A stretch of DNA of 59,800 nucleotides from CF-13 sp035279665 (lineage in GTDB: Bacteria; Chloroflexota; Dormibacteria; CF-121), in the NCBI GenBank assembly GCA_035279665.1, contig DATEHI010000119.1, positions 1 to 59,800 on the forward strand, in the 5' to 3' direction. Position 1 is the stretch's first letter. Each line of letters opens with the position of its first letter. Shown here one piece after another: positions 1 through 7,654 of the stretch. Below the pieces are notes generated by a model that worked only from the letters and a program-made list of their open reading frames with translations, ran no database searches and was not told where the DNA came from. Made by a program: the position numbers and the translations under genes.

Positions 1-186
1 CTCGCCGCTGTCGGCGCGGACCAGCCCGTAGACGACATTCATGAGCGTCGTCTTGCCAGCGCCGTTTTCGCCCAGAAGCGCGTGGACCTGGCCCCACTCG
101 ATGACCAGGTCCACGTTGTCATTCGCCCGGAGCCCCGGGAACGTCTTGACGATCCCTCGAAGCTCCAGCGCCGGTGACGCGCTTAC
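1..186 (-). CDS. Nucleoside-type ABC transporter ATP-binding protein, N-terminal part only
   Basis: The reverse strand reads SASPALELRGIVKTFPGL, then a Walker A motif GENGAGKTTLM, as in the sugar/nucleoside import ATPases (YufO/NupO, RbsA type) that power BMP-dependent uptake. The rest of the gene lies beyond the left edge. It follows the BMP lipoprotein gene directly, so the two form one transporter operon. The start is a puzzle: the reading frame joins the BMP stop as GTAA, where a GTGA overlap would be expected, and no in-frame ATG, GTG or TTG lies between the last codons of the BMP gene and Walker A. A CTG at 166-168 is the only near-cognate codon. The family assignment is firm; the start is not. 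Confidence 0.8.
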
Positions 187-1232
187 GAGTATTTGATTAG
201 CCCCTCCGCCCCTGTGCTCAGGCTTCCATCCTTGAGTTTGTTCATGATGTCCTGAAGCTTGGTCTTGATGTCGGCCGAGACTTTCGAGTCCCAATCATGG
301 TAGGGGGCCAGCCCGACGCCGCCGTTCTTGATGTCGAAGTTCTGGATGCCACCGGTAGGCCACTGATTCTTCACGGCGCTCGTGATGATCGACTTGACGG
401 CGACCGAGATCTGCTTCAAGGCGCTGGTGACCAGGCACGCATCGACGTCCGGGTAAGTGAGGTACTGGTCAACGTCGACCCCGATGCAGGGCTTGCCGGC
501 CTCTTTGGCGGCGAGCAGCGCGCCATTGCCGGTCGCTCCACCGGCGGCGAAAATAACGTCGGCACCACCGTGCAGCTCGTCCTGGGCCCGGGCCTTTCCC
601 CAGTCCGGGTCGGCGAACGCGTTGGCGGCCGCCGGGTGGAAGACGCCGTCAACCTTGATGCTGGGATTGATGTACTTCGCGCCGTTCTCGTAGCCCTTGC
701 GGAACTGGACGACCGCCGGAACGTCGAGGCCGTAGACGCCGCCGACGTGGTTGGTCTTCGAGAGCAGGGCGGCGAGGGCTCCGACGAGGAATGCGCCCTG
801 ATCCTGCTTGAAGAGAAGCCCGGTGAAGTTCGTCGGTGCGACGGGATCGACGCCGTCCGCCGAGTCAACGATCGTGAACTTCACGCTGGGATTGGCCTTG
901 GCGGCCTTCAGCGTATCGTCGCCGAGCAAGAACCCGGCCGCGACCACCATGTCGTATTTCTGGTCGACGAACTGCTGAATATTCGGCGTGTAGTCGGTGG
1001 GCTGCTTGGACTCGAGGAACCTGCTCTGCACACACAGGCTCGAGTCGGCCGTGGCGTCCTGGACCCCCTTCCAGCCCGCGTCGTTGAAGCCCTTGTCGCC
1101 GAGCTTCCCAATGTCGGTGACGAACCCCACCTTGAAAGTCTTCGAACAGCTTGACGCCGCCGGTGCGCTGCTCCCGCAGCTCGCGAGGACCAGGGCGCCA
1201 ACCACTGCCAGCGGGATAAGAATCTTCCGCAC
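183..1232 (-). CDS. BMP-family nucleoside-binding lipoprotein of an ABC importer
   Basis: This is the substrate-binding component of a nucleoside ABC importer (Bmp/Med/PnrA family, PF02608), 349 aa. It begins with a lipoprotein signal, MRKILIPLAVVGALVLASC, in which the Cys of LASC would be lipidated and hold the protein on the outer face of the membrane. Family landmarks follow: KVGFVTDIGKLGDKGFNDAGW near residue 35, the periplasmic-binding fold core, and FAAGGATGNGALLAAKEAG in the C-terminal half. The start is GTG with a strong AAGGAGG about 9 nt upstream. The ATPase gene follows immediately. Neighbouring uridine and pyrimidine phosphorylases suggest pyrimidine nucleosides as the cargo, which is inference. 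Confidence 0.9.
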   Translation of the reverse strand: MRKILIPLAVVGALVLASCGSSAPAASSCSKTFKVGFVTDIGKLGDKGFNDAGWKGVQDATADSSLCVQSRFLESKQPTDYTPNIQQFVDQKYDMVVAAGFLLGDDTLKAAKANPSVKFTIVDSADGVDPVAPTNFTGLLFKQDQGAFLVGALAALLSKTNHVGGVYGLDVPAVVQFRKGYENGAKYINPSIKVDGVFHPAAANAFADPDWGKARAQDELHGGADVIFAAGGATGNGALLAAKEAGKPCIGVDVDQYLTYPDVDACLVTSALKQISVAVKSIITSAVKNQWPTGGIQNFDIKNGGVGLAPYHDWDSKVSADIKTKLQDIMNKLKDGSLSTGAEGLIKYS

Positions 1233-1350
1233 GCGCTTCCCCTCCTTTTTGTCTCAAATGCCGGCCAGGGCCCGTGGAGTTTTACCGACGGATATTCTTT
1301 CACGATCACGGCCGGTTTGCCAGCCGCCTAAGAATCGCTAATGTCTGCCC

Positions 1351-2496
1351 ATGATGTCACGGATTGACTGGGTCCGAAGCAACTGCCGGCTGCTCAGGGC
1401 GGTCGCCGAGGAGTTCGCCACAACACAGCCGTTTTCAGACCTGACGATCGGCACGGGTATCCACCTCGAGCCCAAGACCGTGGCGCTGCTGCTGACTCTG
1501 AAAGCCGGTGGCGCAGGGGTTGTTTCAACCGGGAATCTCAATAGCACACAGCCCGAGGCCGTCGAATACCTGAGGGCCAATGGCGTCCAGGTGATCGGCG
1601 ATCGGACCACCGATGAGCGCGAGCATAATGAGTATCTCGGCGAGGTGCTGAAGGCCCGGCCGCACTTGATTTTGGACAACGGCGGCGACCTGTTTGTCCG
1701 TTACCTGGGGAACCCGTATGAGCGGCTGCTGGGCGGCACCGAGGAGACGACGTCCGGCCGCATGCGCCTCGCCGGGCTGCGATCGCAACTTAAGCGTCCG
1801 ATCCTGGTGATCAACGACAGCCCGATCAAGCAGTTCGCGGAAAACCGGCATGCGGTCGGCCAGAGCGTCCTGGAGTCGTTCTTGAGAATTATCAATCGGG
1901 CCACGAACGGACGAAGCGTCCTGGTGTTTGGCTATGGTTCGGTCGGAAAGGGCATCAGCGCGAGCTTTCGTAATGCATACGGCACTGTGTCTGTCATCGA
2001 GCGGGATCCGGTCTCTCGGCTGGAGGCCAGCTTCGACGGTTTCCAGGTCCCGGAGCGCGATGCCGGGCTCAGGACAGCCGAGATCGTCATCACGGCCACC
2101 GGCGCGGAGGGGGTCGTGACCGAGGCGGACCTCGATCTTCTTCGTGACCGCGTGGTCCTGATTAACGCTGGGCACTTCCCCGCAGAGATCGCCGTCGAAC
2201 GCATCGCGGCCGATCCGCGGGTCGTACGGCGCCAGGACGGCCCGGAGGGCGTGACGACCCTGACGCTCAGGGATGGTCGCTCGATCCACGTTCTTGCCGG
2301 GGGGCACATGGTGAACCTCGGCGGGCCCAGGCCGCTCGGGAATTCGACTGAATCGATGGACCTCGGATTTGCGCTCCAGGCACGGTGCCTGGAAGCCATC
2401 GCACGTGGGCGCACCAGCCCGGACGACGTCGTGGTACCGGTCCCCTCGTCGATCAACGCCGCGGTGGCCGAGGCGTTTTTGCGGCTCTATCGTTAG
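1351..2496 (+). CDS. S-adenosylhomocysteine hydrolase-like protein, divergent
   Basis: A 381-aa homologue of adenosylhomocysteinase, the NAD-dependent enzyme that splits SAH into adenosine and homocysteine; true AhcY proteins are about 420-490 aa. Conserved features are the substrate-domain DNGGDL and GGTEETTSG (residues 109-136), NDSPIKQ with Lys160, the NAD-binding GYGSVGKG (194-201) and INAGHF. Departures are clear: the catalytic Asp next to Asn (FDN in AhcY) is Glu164 (AEN), the first substrate loop reads TGNLNSTQ instead of the usual SCN/GCN pattern, and the C-terminal extension ending in Lys/Tyr that closes the NAD site is missing. It sits divergently from the BMP lipoprotein gene and converges on the second BMP gene with overlapping stops. 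It may be a paralogue acting on another nucleoside thioether. Confidence 0.75.
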   Translation: MMSRIDWVRSNCRLLRAVAEEFATTQPFSDLTIGTGIHLEPKTVALLLTLKAGGAGVVSTGNLNSTQPEAVEYLRANGVQVIGDRTTDEREHNEYLGEVLKARPHLILDNGGDLFVRYLGNPYERLLGGTEETTSGRMRLAGLRSQLKRPILVINDSPIKQFAENRHAVGQSVLESFLRIINRATNGRSVLVFGYGSVGKGISASFRNAYGTVSVIERDPVSRLEASFDGFQVPERDAGLRTAEIVITATGAEGVVTEADLDLLRDRVVLINAGHFPAEIAVERIAADPRVVRRQDGPEGVTTLTLRDGRSIHVLAGGHMVNLGGPRPLGNSTESMDLGFALQARCLEAIARGRTSPDDVVVPVPSSINAAVAEAFLRLYR

Positions 2497-3506
2497 CTAT
2501 CGGTCGACAGCGGCCCGGAAGCCAGCAGGTCCGCAATCGTTTGCACGCGCCGCTGAATCTCGGGCGTCAGGCGCGGACTGGCGCGCAGGCTCAAGCCGAC
2601 CGCGCTCTGCGCAAGGCCCAGTGAGCGCACGCCGCTCCGCCACGGCCCGGCCACCGCATCGTTCAGTGTCACCTGGACGCCGCGATCGATGAATTTCATG
2701 CTGCTGGCCAGCAAGCAACCTGGGTCGCTGGATGCGACGATGTCGGCGTCGATGCAGGCCACGCCCGATTGCGCGGCGCCCAGCAACGCCCCCTGGCCGG
2801 TCGTGCCACCGGCGCCAAAGATGATGTCGGCGTGCTGCTGGCTGAAGGCCCGCGCCTGGTCGGCGCCCCACACCGGATCGCCATACGGTGTGTCGCCCGC
2901 CGGCTGGTAGGCACCGAGCACCCGCACGCCGGGCCTGGCATAGCGCGCGCCGTGCTCGAAGCCCGCCCGGTTGGTGACATCCATGGCGCCCTGCGGACCG
3001 TAGACACCGGCAACGATGTTGGTCTGGGTCACCATGCCCGCCAGGGCGCCGGACAGGAACGCCGCCTGGTCCGATCGAAAGGTCAGCACCGCCAGGTTCG
3101 GTACATCCGGTGGCATCACGATCGGATCGACCAGCAAGAAATGCCGCGTCGGGTTGGCCCGGGCGACGTCGACGACCGGGTCGGTCAGCAAGAAGCTGCC
3201 CGCGATCACCAGGTCATATCCGGGATAGGCCTGCAACATGTGCCGGTACTCGGACGGACGCCCCGGTAGGGCCAGCTCAGCGCGGCCGCACGCGATCTGG
3301 CGAAGGGCCTGGTTGACGCCCCGCCAACCGGCGGCATCAACAGAAGACGTAAGCCCGGCGACGTCAGCTACGAAGGCCACGTGAAACGTCGGGGCGCATC
3401 CTGGCGTTGGGGATGCGGCGGGGACCAGCGTCTGTCGAGTCCCGCTGGCGCCCGCCTGCACGAGCAGCAGCAGCGATACGACGAGCAGCAGGATGCCGGC
3501 GGTCAG
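2493..3506 (-). CDS. Second BMP-family substrate-binding protein, membrane-anchored, no lipobox
   Basis: A paralogue of the lipoprotein at 183-1232, aligned along its length: FHVAFVADVAGLTSSVDAAGW corresponds to the BMP signature, and FGAGGTTGQGALLGAAQSG to the C-terminal motif. The N-terminus is a hydrophobic segment (LTAGILLLVVSLLLLVQAGASG) without a lipidation Cys, so it is probably held by a signal anchor or released. No ATG, GTG or TTG sits at a sensible place. The best start is the CTG at 3504-3506, which overlaps the upp stop as CTGA; the ATG 150 nt upstream would add an implausible Arg-rich tail. The gene closes the udp-ydeI-upp operon and probably feeds the same or a related nucleoside transporter. 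Confidence 0.75.
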   Translation of the reverse strand: MTAGILLLVVSLLLLVQAGASGTRQTLVPAASPTPGCAPTFHVAFVADVAGLTSSVDAAGWRGVNQALRQIACGRAELALPGRPSEYRHMLQAYPGYDLVIAGSFLLTDPVVDVARANPTRHFLLVDPIVMPPDVPNLAVLTFRSDQAAFLSGALAGMVTQTNIVAGVYGPQGAMDVTNRAGFEHGARYARPGVRVLGAYQPAGDTPYGDPVWGADQARAFSQQHADIIFGAGGTTGQGALLGAAQSGVACIDADIVASSDPGCLLASSMKFIDRGVQVTLNDAVAGPWRSGVRSLGLAQSAVGLSLRASPRLTPEIQRRVQTIADLLASGPLSTDS

Positions 3507-4123
3507 GTACCGAAGAGGCGATCGCCGTAGTCGCCCAGGCCGGGCAGGATGTACTTCTGGGCGTTCAGCTCGCGGTCCCGCGCCGCCGTGAAGATCTGGA
3601 CGTCCGGGTGCGCTGCCTGCAGCGCCTGGATCCCTTCGGGAGCGGCCACGACGCACACTAGGCGAACGCTTGCGGGGTGGTATTCCTTCATGATCTCGAC
3701 GGCCTTTGTCGCCGTGCCACCCGTCGCCAGCATGGGGTCGAGAATCATGACGGACTTGCCGGCGATATCGGGCGGCAGCTTGACGTAGTAGCGCGAGGCG
3801 ACGGCGGTCCGTTCGTCGCGCTCCAGGCCGATGTAGCCGACCGTCACGTGGGGCAGTAGCTCGAGCACTGGACCCACCAGGCCCAAGCCGGCCCGGAGAA
3901 TTGGCACGGCGACGACCCGATCGCCGATCGCATGCCCCTGCGTCTTTTCGAGTGGCGTATCGATGCTGAAATCGCGGGTTCGAAGATCGCGTGTCGCCTC
4001 ATAGAGCAGCAACGTGATGATCTTGTCGGAAGCCTCGCGAAACTCGTCGGGCGTCGTGTCCCGGTCGCGCAACCGCGTCAAGTAATGCGCGACCAGCGGA
4101 TGCTCGACGACATGCAGGGTCAT
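3503..4123 (-). CDS. upp: Uracil phosphoribosyltransferase
   Basis: The 206-aa protein converts uracil plus PRPP to UMP in the cytosol. The length is standard for Upp. The PRPP-binding loop MILDPMLATGGTA is near residue 125, VVAVPILRAGLG near 70, and the uracil-binding C-terminus ends PGLGDYGDRLFGT. The ATG shares one base with the stop of the upstream YdeI-like gene (TAATG). With udp and the pyrimidine-nucleoside phosphorylase upstream, it completes a route from imported uridine through free uracil to UMP. Confidence 0.97.
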   Translation of the reverse strand: MTLHVVEHPLVAHYLTRLRDRDTTPDEFREASDKIITLLLYEATRDLRTRDFSIDTPLEKTQGHAIGDRVVAVPILRAGLGLVGPVLELLPHVTVGYIGLERDERTAVASRYYVKLPPDIAGKSVMILDPMLATGGTATKAVEIMKEYHPASVRLVCVVAAPEGIQALQAAHPDVQIFTAARDRELNAQKYILPGLGDYGDRLFGT

Positions 4124-4485
4124 TAGGCTTTCTTGCTCAACGTCGGGCGCAGTGGGTCAGGGAGCGTGGCCAGACCGGGGTCAGCCATGAGGCCCTCGGC
4201 GATCATTTTCTTGGCGCGGGCAATGTTCGAGGCCGACCAGTTGCTCGTTGGCCGGCGCGGCGTGAACCTGGCCGCGTAGGTCTGATCGTCGATGGACTTG
4301 TTCTGGCCCTCGATCCAGCCATAGGCGACCCCTTCCAGGACCGACTCCTCGTACGTTATGCCGGACTTCCCCGACGTTTTCTTGTAGTAGACCAGCCAGA
4401 TTTCCTTCGTGTCGGCGTGGTGCTTCGCCAGCCAGCGCCGCCACTCGAGACGGTTTTTCACCTTGAGCGTCTTGCCAATATCCAT
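4123..4485 (-). CDS. YdeI/OmpD-associated family protein
   Basis: A 120-aa small soluble protein of the YdeI/OmpD-associated family. Family signatures are LEWRRWLAKHHADTKEIWLVYYKK near the N-terminus and the WIEGQNKSIDD...RFTPRRPTSNWS block around residues 57-83. Members are often called bacteriocin-protection proteins, but their biochemical role is unclear. Here the gene lies between udp (TGA directly followed by this ATG) and upp (TAATG overlap), so it is translated with pyrimidine salvage enzymes. No catalytic residues are known that would connect it to nucleosides. Confidence 0.85.
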   Translation of the reverse strand: MDIGKTLKVKNRLEWRRWLAKHHADTKEIWLVYYKKTSGKSGITYEESVLEGVAYGWIEGQNKSIDDQTYAARFTPRRPTSNWSASNIARAKKMIAEGLMADPGLATLPDPLRPTLSKKA

Positions 4486-5241
4486 TCAGGCCCTCAGCGG
4501 CGCCAGCTGGCGGGCGGCGCCCAGCGCCACCCGGAACATCGGCGTCAGGTCGAGCGCCGCGACCCGCGCCGGATCGATCGCTTCCTCGCCGGGTTCGTTG
4601 ACAACGGTCAGGACGGAGCCGCCACGGAGATTGCGCAGGGCGCAGATGACGAAGATCGTCGACGACTCCATGTCGTTGCAGAGCACCCGCGCCCGATGCC
4701 AGACCTCGAGGGCGCCTTCCAACTCCTCACGGCGGGGCATCCGAGCCGCGTGCAGGTCGGTATAGAGGGCGTCGTGACTTCGGACAATCCCGGTGTGGGC
4801 CCGCTGGTTGGCCGCGCGCGCGGCGGCGACCAGCGCCGACAGCAGCTCGAAGTCGGCCACGGCCGGATAGCTCATCGGCACGTAGCTGGGGGTCGTCCCT
4901 TCATCGCGCACCGCCGCCGTGGCGATCACCAGGTCGGAGAAATGCACGTCCTTCTGAATCGACCCGGTCGTGCCTACGCGGATGAACGTCGTCGCTCCGA
5001 TCGCGGCCAGCTCCTCGACGGCGATCGCCGTCGAGGGTGAGCCGATGCCGGTCGAGCAGACCGAGACGGCGCGACCGTCGAGTGTCCCCGTGTAGGTCGT
5101 GTACTCGCGATTCCGCGCGATCAGGCGGGGACTGTCGAGCAGCCGGGCGATCGGCTCCACCCGGCCAGGATCGCCGGGAAGAAGGACGACCTCGCCGACA
5201 TCGCCAGGTTTGCAGCGGATGTGATACTGCAAATCCCCCAT
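4486..5241 (-). CDS. udp: Uridine phosphorylase (PNP/UDP family)
   Basis: A 251-aa nucleoside phosphorylase splitting uridine with phosphate into uracil and ribose-1-phosphate. It has the phosphate site LLPGDPGRVEPIA near residue 20, the GIGSPSTAIAVEEL segment, the RVGTTGSIQ motif and the late CNDMESSTIF motif, where Met and Glu contact the ribose. The start at 5241 (MGDLQYHIRCKPGDVGEV) fits homologues; the frame stays open upstream, but that part is the shadow of the TadE-like gene. The stop abuts the YdeI start. Uracil produced here is the substrate of the upp product two genes downstream. Confidence 0.92.
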   Translation of the reverse strand: MGDLQYHIRCKPGDVGEVVLLPGDPGRVEPIARLLDSPRLIARNREYTTYTGTLDGRAVSVCSTGIGSPSTAIAVEELAAIGATTFIRVGTTGSIQKDVHFSDLVIATAAVRDEGTTPSYVPMSYPAVADFELLSALVAAARAANQRAHTGIVRSHDALYTDLHAARMPRREELEGALEVWHRARVLCNDMESSTIFVICALRNLRGGSVLTVVNEPGEEAIDPARVAALDLTPMFRVALGAARQLAPLRA

Positions 5242-5263
5242 TGCCGACGTGAGTTTACGCGGT

Positions 5264-5746
5264 TTACTGGCCGGCGACCGTGGCTTCGCTGTTGCTCGTG
5301 AAGGTCGAGCCCATGAACAGTCGCAACAGGGGGGAGGTAACGGGATCCTGGTACGTGATGGCAACCGTGAACTGCGACGGCCGGCCCTCGGCGTTGGGAA
5401 GCGCTTGCTTGACGCGGATCGTCGCGCGTTGCGGATCGAGGTTGTTGAGGTGCGCCACGATGGCCCGGCAGGTCTCCGCCTCCGAGTAGGCCGCGGGCCG
5501 CAGCAGGCCATCTGCGGCCTGCCAGCAGGGTTCGTTGTTCGGATCGCCCACGCGCAGGCCGTGGGCCAGCGTCGTGGCACCGGCCACGGCGGCCCCTTGA
5601 AGCTGCCAGGAGCGAAGGCCCAGACCGGCGAGTTGGAGCGTGGCAACGCCCGCCCCGAACAAGACGGACAAACCGAGGAAGATCGCGATCACGGACTGAC
5701 CGGACTGTTTGCCCACGTGCCTCAGCATCGGTCTCACGCGTTGCAT
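5264..5746 (-). CDS. TadE-like pseudopilin/minor pilus protein, orphan
   Basis: 160 aa. The N-terminus GKQSGQSVIAIFLGLSVLFGAGVATLQ has the short polar head followed by one hydrophobic helix typical of TadE/TadG-like proteins, after which comes a small extracellular domain with two Cys (CWQ and TCRA) that may form a disulfide. The assignment rests on this layout and on resemblance to the other TadE-like genes in the window; there is no catalytic motif to check. It is placed oddly between the pyrimidine-nucleoside phosphorylase and uridine phosphorylase genes, co-directional with both and separated by only a few bases from the former. Confidence 0.6.
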   Translation of the reverse strand: MQRVRPMLRHVGKQSGQSVIAIFLGLSVLFGAGVATLQLAGLGLRSWQLQGAAVAGATTLAHGLRVGDPNNEPCWQAADGLLRPAAYSEAETCRAIVAHLNNLDPQRATIRVKQALPNAEGRPSQFTVAITYQDPVTSPLLRLFMGSTFTSNSEATVAGQ

Positions 5747-5752
5747 CCGGCG

Positions 5753-7069
5753 TTACGTGTCGAGGCGCTCAGTACCGGACGCACTGATCCGTCGCAACAG
5801 CAACGGTCGAGGCCGCGCCGACGCCGTTACGCGGAAAGCCCCCGCAACGCGGGTCGCAACCTGTTTCGCCGCCTGCTCGGTTTGCGCGTGGACAGTCGCG
5901 AGTGCCTCGCCCGGCCGGACGGCATCGCCGACTTTCTTTTGCAGCACGACGCCCACCGCGAGGTCGATCGCCGCATCCTTCCGGTCGCGCCCCGCCCCCA
6001 GGGATTTGGCCGCGAGCGCGATCTCGAGCGCGTCGATCGCGGCCACCTGGCCCGATTCGCTCGCTGCAACGGGCCGCTGGACGGGGGCGGTCGGTAAGCG
6101 CGAGAGGTCGTCGACGACCCGTGGATCGCCGGATTGCGCTTCGACGAGTTGCGCAAACTTGCGTAGCGCCGTTCCGTCGGAGAGCAAGCGCTCTAGATCC
6201 GTCGGCGGGGCGGATGCCATTCGCAGCATTTCGCTCCCCAGCCGAAGACTCAGCGCCTCCAGGTCCGATGGGCCACGTCCCGCCAGCGTCTCGATCGCCT
6301 CGCGGACTTCGAGCGCGTTGCCCACCGCGCGCCCGAGTGGCTGCTCCATGTCGGTGACGTAGGCGACGGTCTCGCGTCCGGCGTTGGCGCCGATCGCCAC
6401 GAGTGCTCGCGCCAGCGCCAGAGCTTCATCTAGCGTCGCGACAAAGGCGCCGCGGCCGCACTTGACGTCGAGCACGATGGCATCGGCGCCGGCGGCGAGC
6501 TTCTTGCTCATCACACTGCTCGCGATCAAAGGCACAGAATCGACCGTCGCCGTGGCGTCGCGCAAGGCATAGAAGACTTTGTCCGCGGGGACCATGTCGG
6601 AGGTCTGCCCGGCGATGGCGATGCCGATGGCCCGGACCTGGGCGATGAAGTCGTCGATAGAAAGATCGACGTTGAAGCCGGGGATGGACTCAAGCTTGTC
6701 GAGCGTGCCGCCGCTGTGGCCGAGGGCGCGTCCCGAGAGTTTCGCCACCGGAATGCCGGCGGCGGCGACCAGCGGTGCGACGACCAGCGTCGCCTTGTCG
6801 CCGACGCCGCCCGTGGAGTGCTTGTCGACTTTGCGGCCGGGGATCGACGAGAGATCGAGCTGGCGCCCGCTGGCCGCCATGGCCAGCGTCAGCGTCTTGG
6901 TTTCCTGCTCTGACATGCCCTTGAGCCGGACGGCCATGAGCCAGGCCGCCAGCTGGTAGTCCGGGATCGATCCGTCGGTGGCACCGCGCACGAAGAACTC
7001 GATGGCGTCGTCGCTAAGGTCCCGGCCATCCCGCTTGTCTCGGATCACGTCGATCGCTGTCATGGCCAT
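5753..7069 (-). CDS. Pyrimidine-nucleoside phosphorylase / thymidine phosphorylase
   Basis: 438 aa, the normal length for the DeoA/Pdp family, which phosphorolyses thymidine, deoxyuridine or uridine to base plus (deoxy)ribose-1-phosphate. The family signature SGRALGHSGGTLDKLESIPGF is near residue 115, with KHSTGGVGDK for phosphate binding near 80, and SDMVPADKVFYALRD and VMSKKLAAGADAIVLDVKCG further on. The C-terminal domain (from about 340) is the usual alpha/beta lid. ATG is at 7069, with a second ATG two codons later. It is the first gene of the leftward salvage operon and is divergent from mntP with 18 bp between starts. Confidence 0.93.
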   Translation of the reverse strand: MAMTAIDVIRDKRDGRDLSDDAIEFFVRGATDGSIPDYQLAAWLMAVRLKGMSEQETKTLTLAMAASGRQLDLSSIPGRKVDKHSTGGVGDKATLVVAPLVAAAGIPVAKLSGRALGHSGGTLDKLESIPGFNVDLSIDDFIAQVRAIGIAIAGQTSDMVPADKVFYALRDATATVDSVPLIASSVMSKKLAAGADAIVLDVKCGRGAFVATLDEALALARALVAIGANAGRETVAYVTDMEQPLGRAVGNALEVREAIETLAGRGPSDLEALSLRLGSEMLRMASAPPTDLERLLSDGTALRKFAQLVEAQSGDPRVVDDLSRLPTAPVQRPVAASESGQVAAIDALEIALAAKSLGAGRDRKDAAIDLAVGVVLQKKVGDAVRPGEALATVHAQTEQAAKQVATRVAGAFRVTASARPRPLLLRRISASGTERLDT

Positions 7070-7087
7070 AGGGTTAAATCATGCCCG

Positions 7088-7654
7088 ATGTGGCTCACGC
7101 TCATCGCCCTGGTCGTCCCGCTGGGGCTGGATACGTTTGCGGTTGCGGCGGCGCTCGGCATGAGCGGCCTGACACCGCGCGACCGGCTCCGCGTCACGGC
7201 GCTATTCACGGCCTTCGAGATGGGGATGCCGATCGTCGGCATCGTGCTCGGGGCGGTCGCCGGGAAGGTCGTGGGAAGCGCCGCCGACTACCTCGCGATC
7301 GCGGTATTGATCGCGTTGGGCGTCTTCATGCTCTGGCCGCGACGGGATGATCGTGACGAATCCGAGCGCGTCGGACTGCTCGCCCGGACCCGCGGGCTTG
7401 CCGCCATTGGCCTCGGCATCAGCATCAGCCTCGACGAACTGGCGATCGGGTTCACGCTGGGCCTGCTTCGATTTTCTGTGCTGCTGGTGATTGCCCTGAT
7501 CGGCATCCAGACACTGATCGTCACGCAGGCTGGGCTACGGCTCGGTACACAGATTGGCGAAGCCGTCCGCGAACGGGCAGAGCAACTGGCGGGCTTCGTA
7601 CTGGCCGCGCTAGGGGTTGTCCTGCTGGGGCAGCGCTTGTTCGCCGGCCACTGA
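7088..7654 (+). CDS. mntP: MntP-family manganese efflux pump
   Basis: A 188-aa integral membrane protein with six predicted helices arranged as an inverted repeat. Each half carries the MntP signature with a membrane-embedded acidic residue: PLGLDTFAVAAALG in helix 1 and ISISLDELAIGFTLG in helix 4. The family exports Mn(II). The gene stands alone, divergent from the salvage operon and convergent with the Tad-like cluster (adjacent stops). No yybP-ykoY leader is possible in the 18-bp gap. The function is inferred from family only. Confidence 0.8.
   Translation: MWLTLIALVVPLGLDTFAVAAALGMSGLTPRDRLRVTALFTAFEMGMPIVGIVLGAVAGKVVGSAADYLAIAVLIALGVFMLWPRRDDRDESERVGLLARTRGLAAIGLGISISLDELAIGFTLGLLRFSVLLVIALIGIQTLIVTQAGLRLGTQIGEAVRERAEQLAGFVLAALGVVLLGQRLFAGH

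Noticed and set aside
297..1154. A long + strand ORF opposite the BMP lipoprotein
   Set aside because: Shadow ORF: no motif, and the minus strand gives a lipoprotein with all family features.
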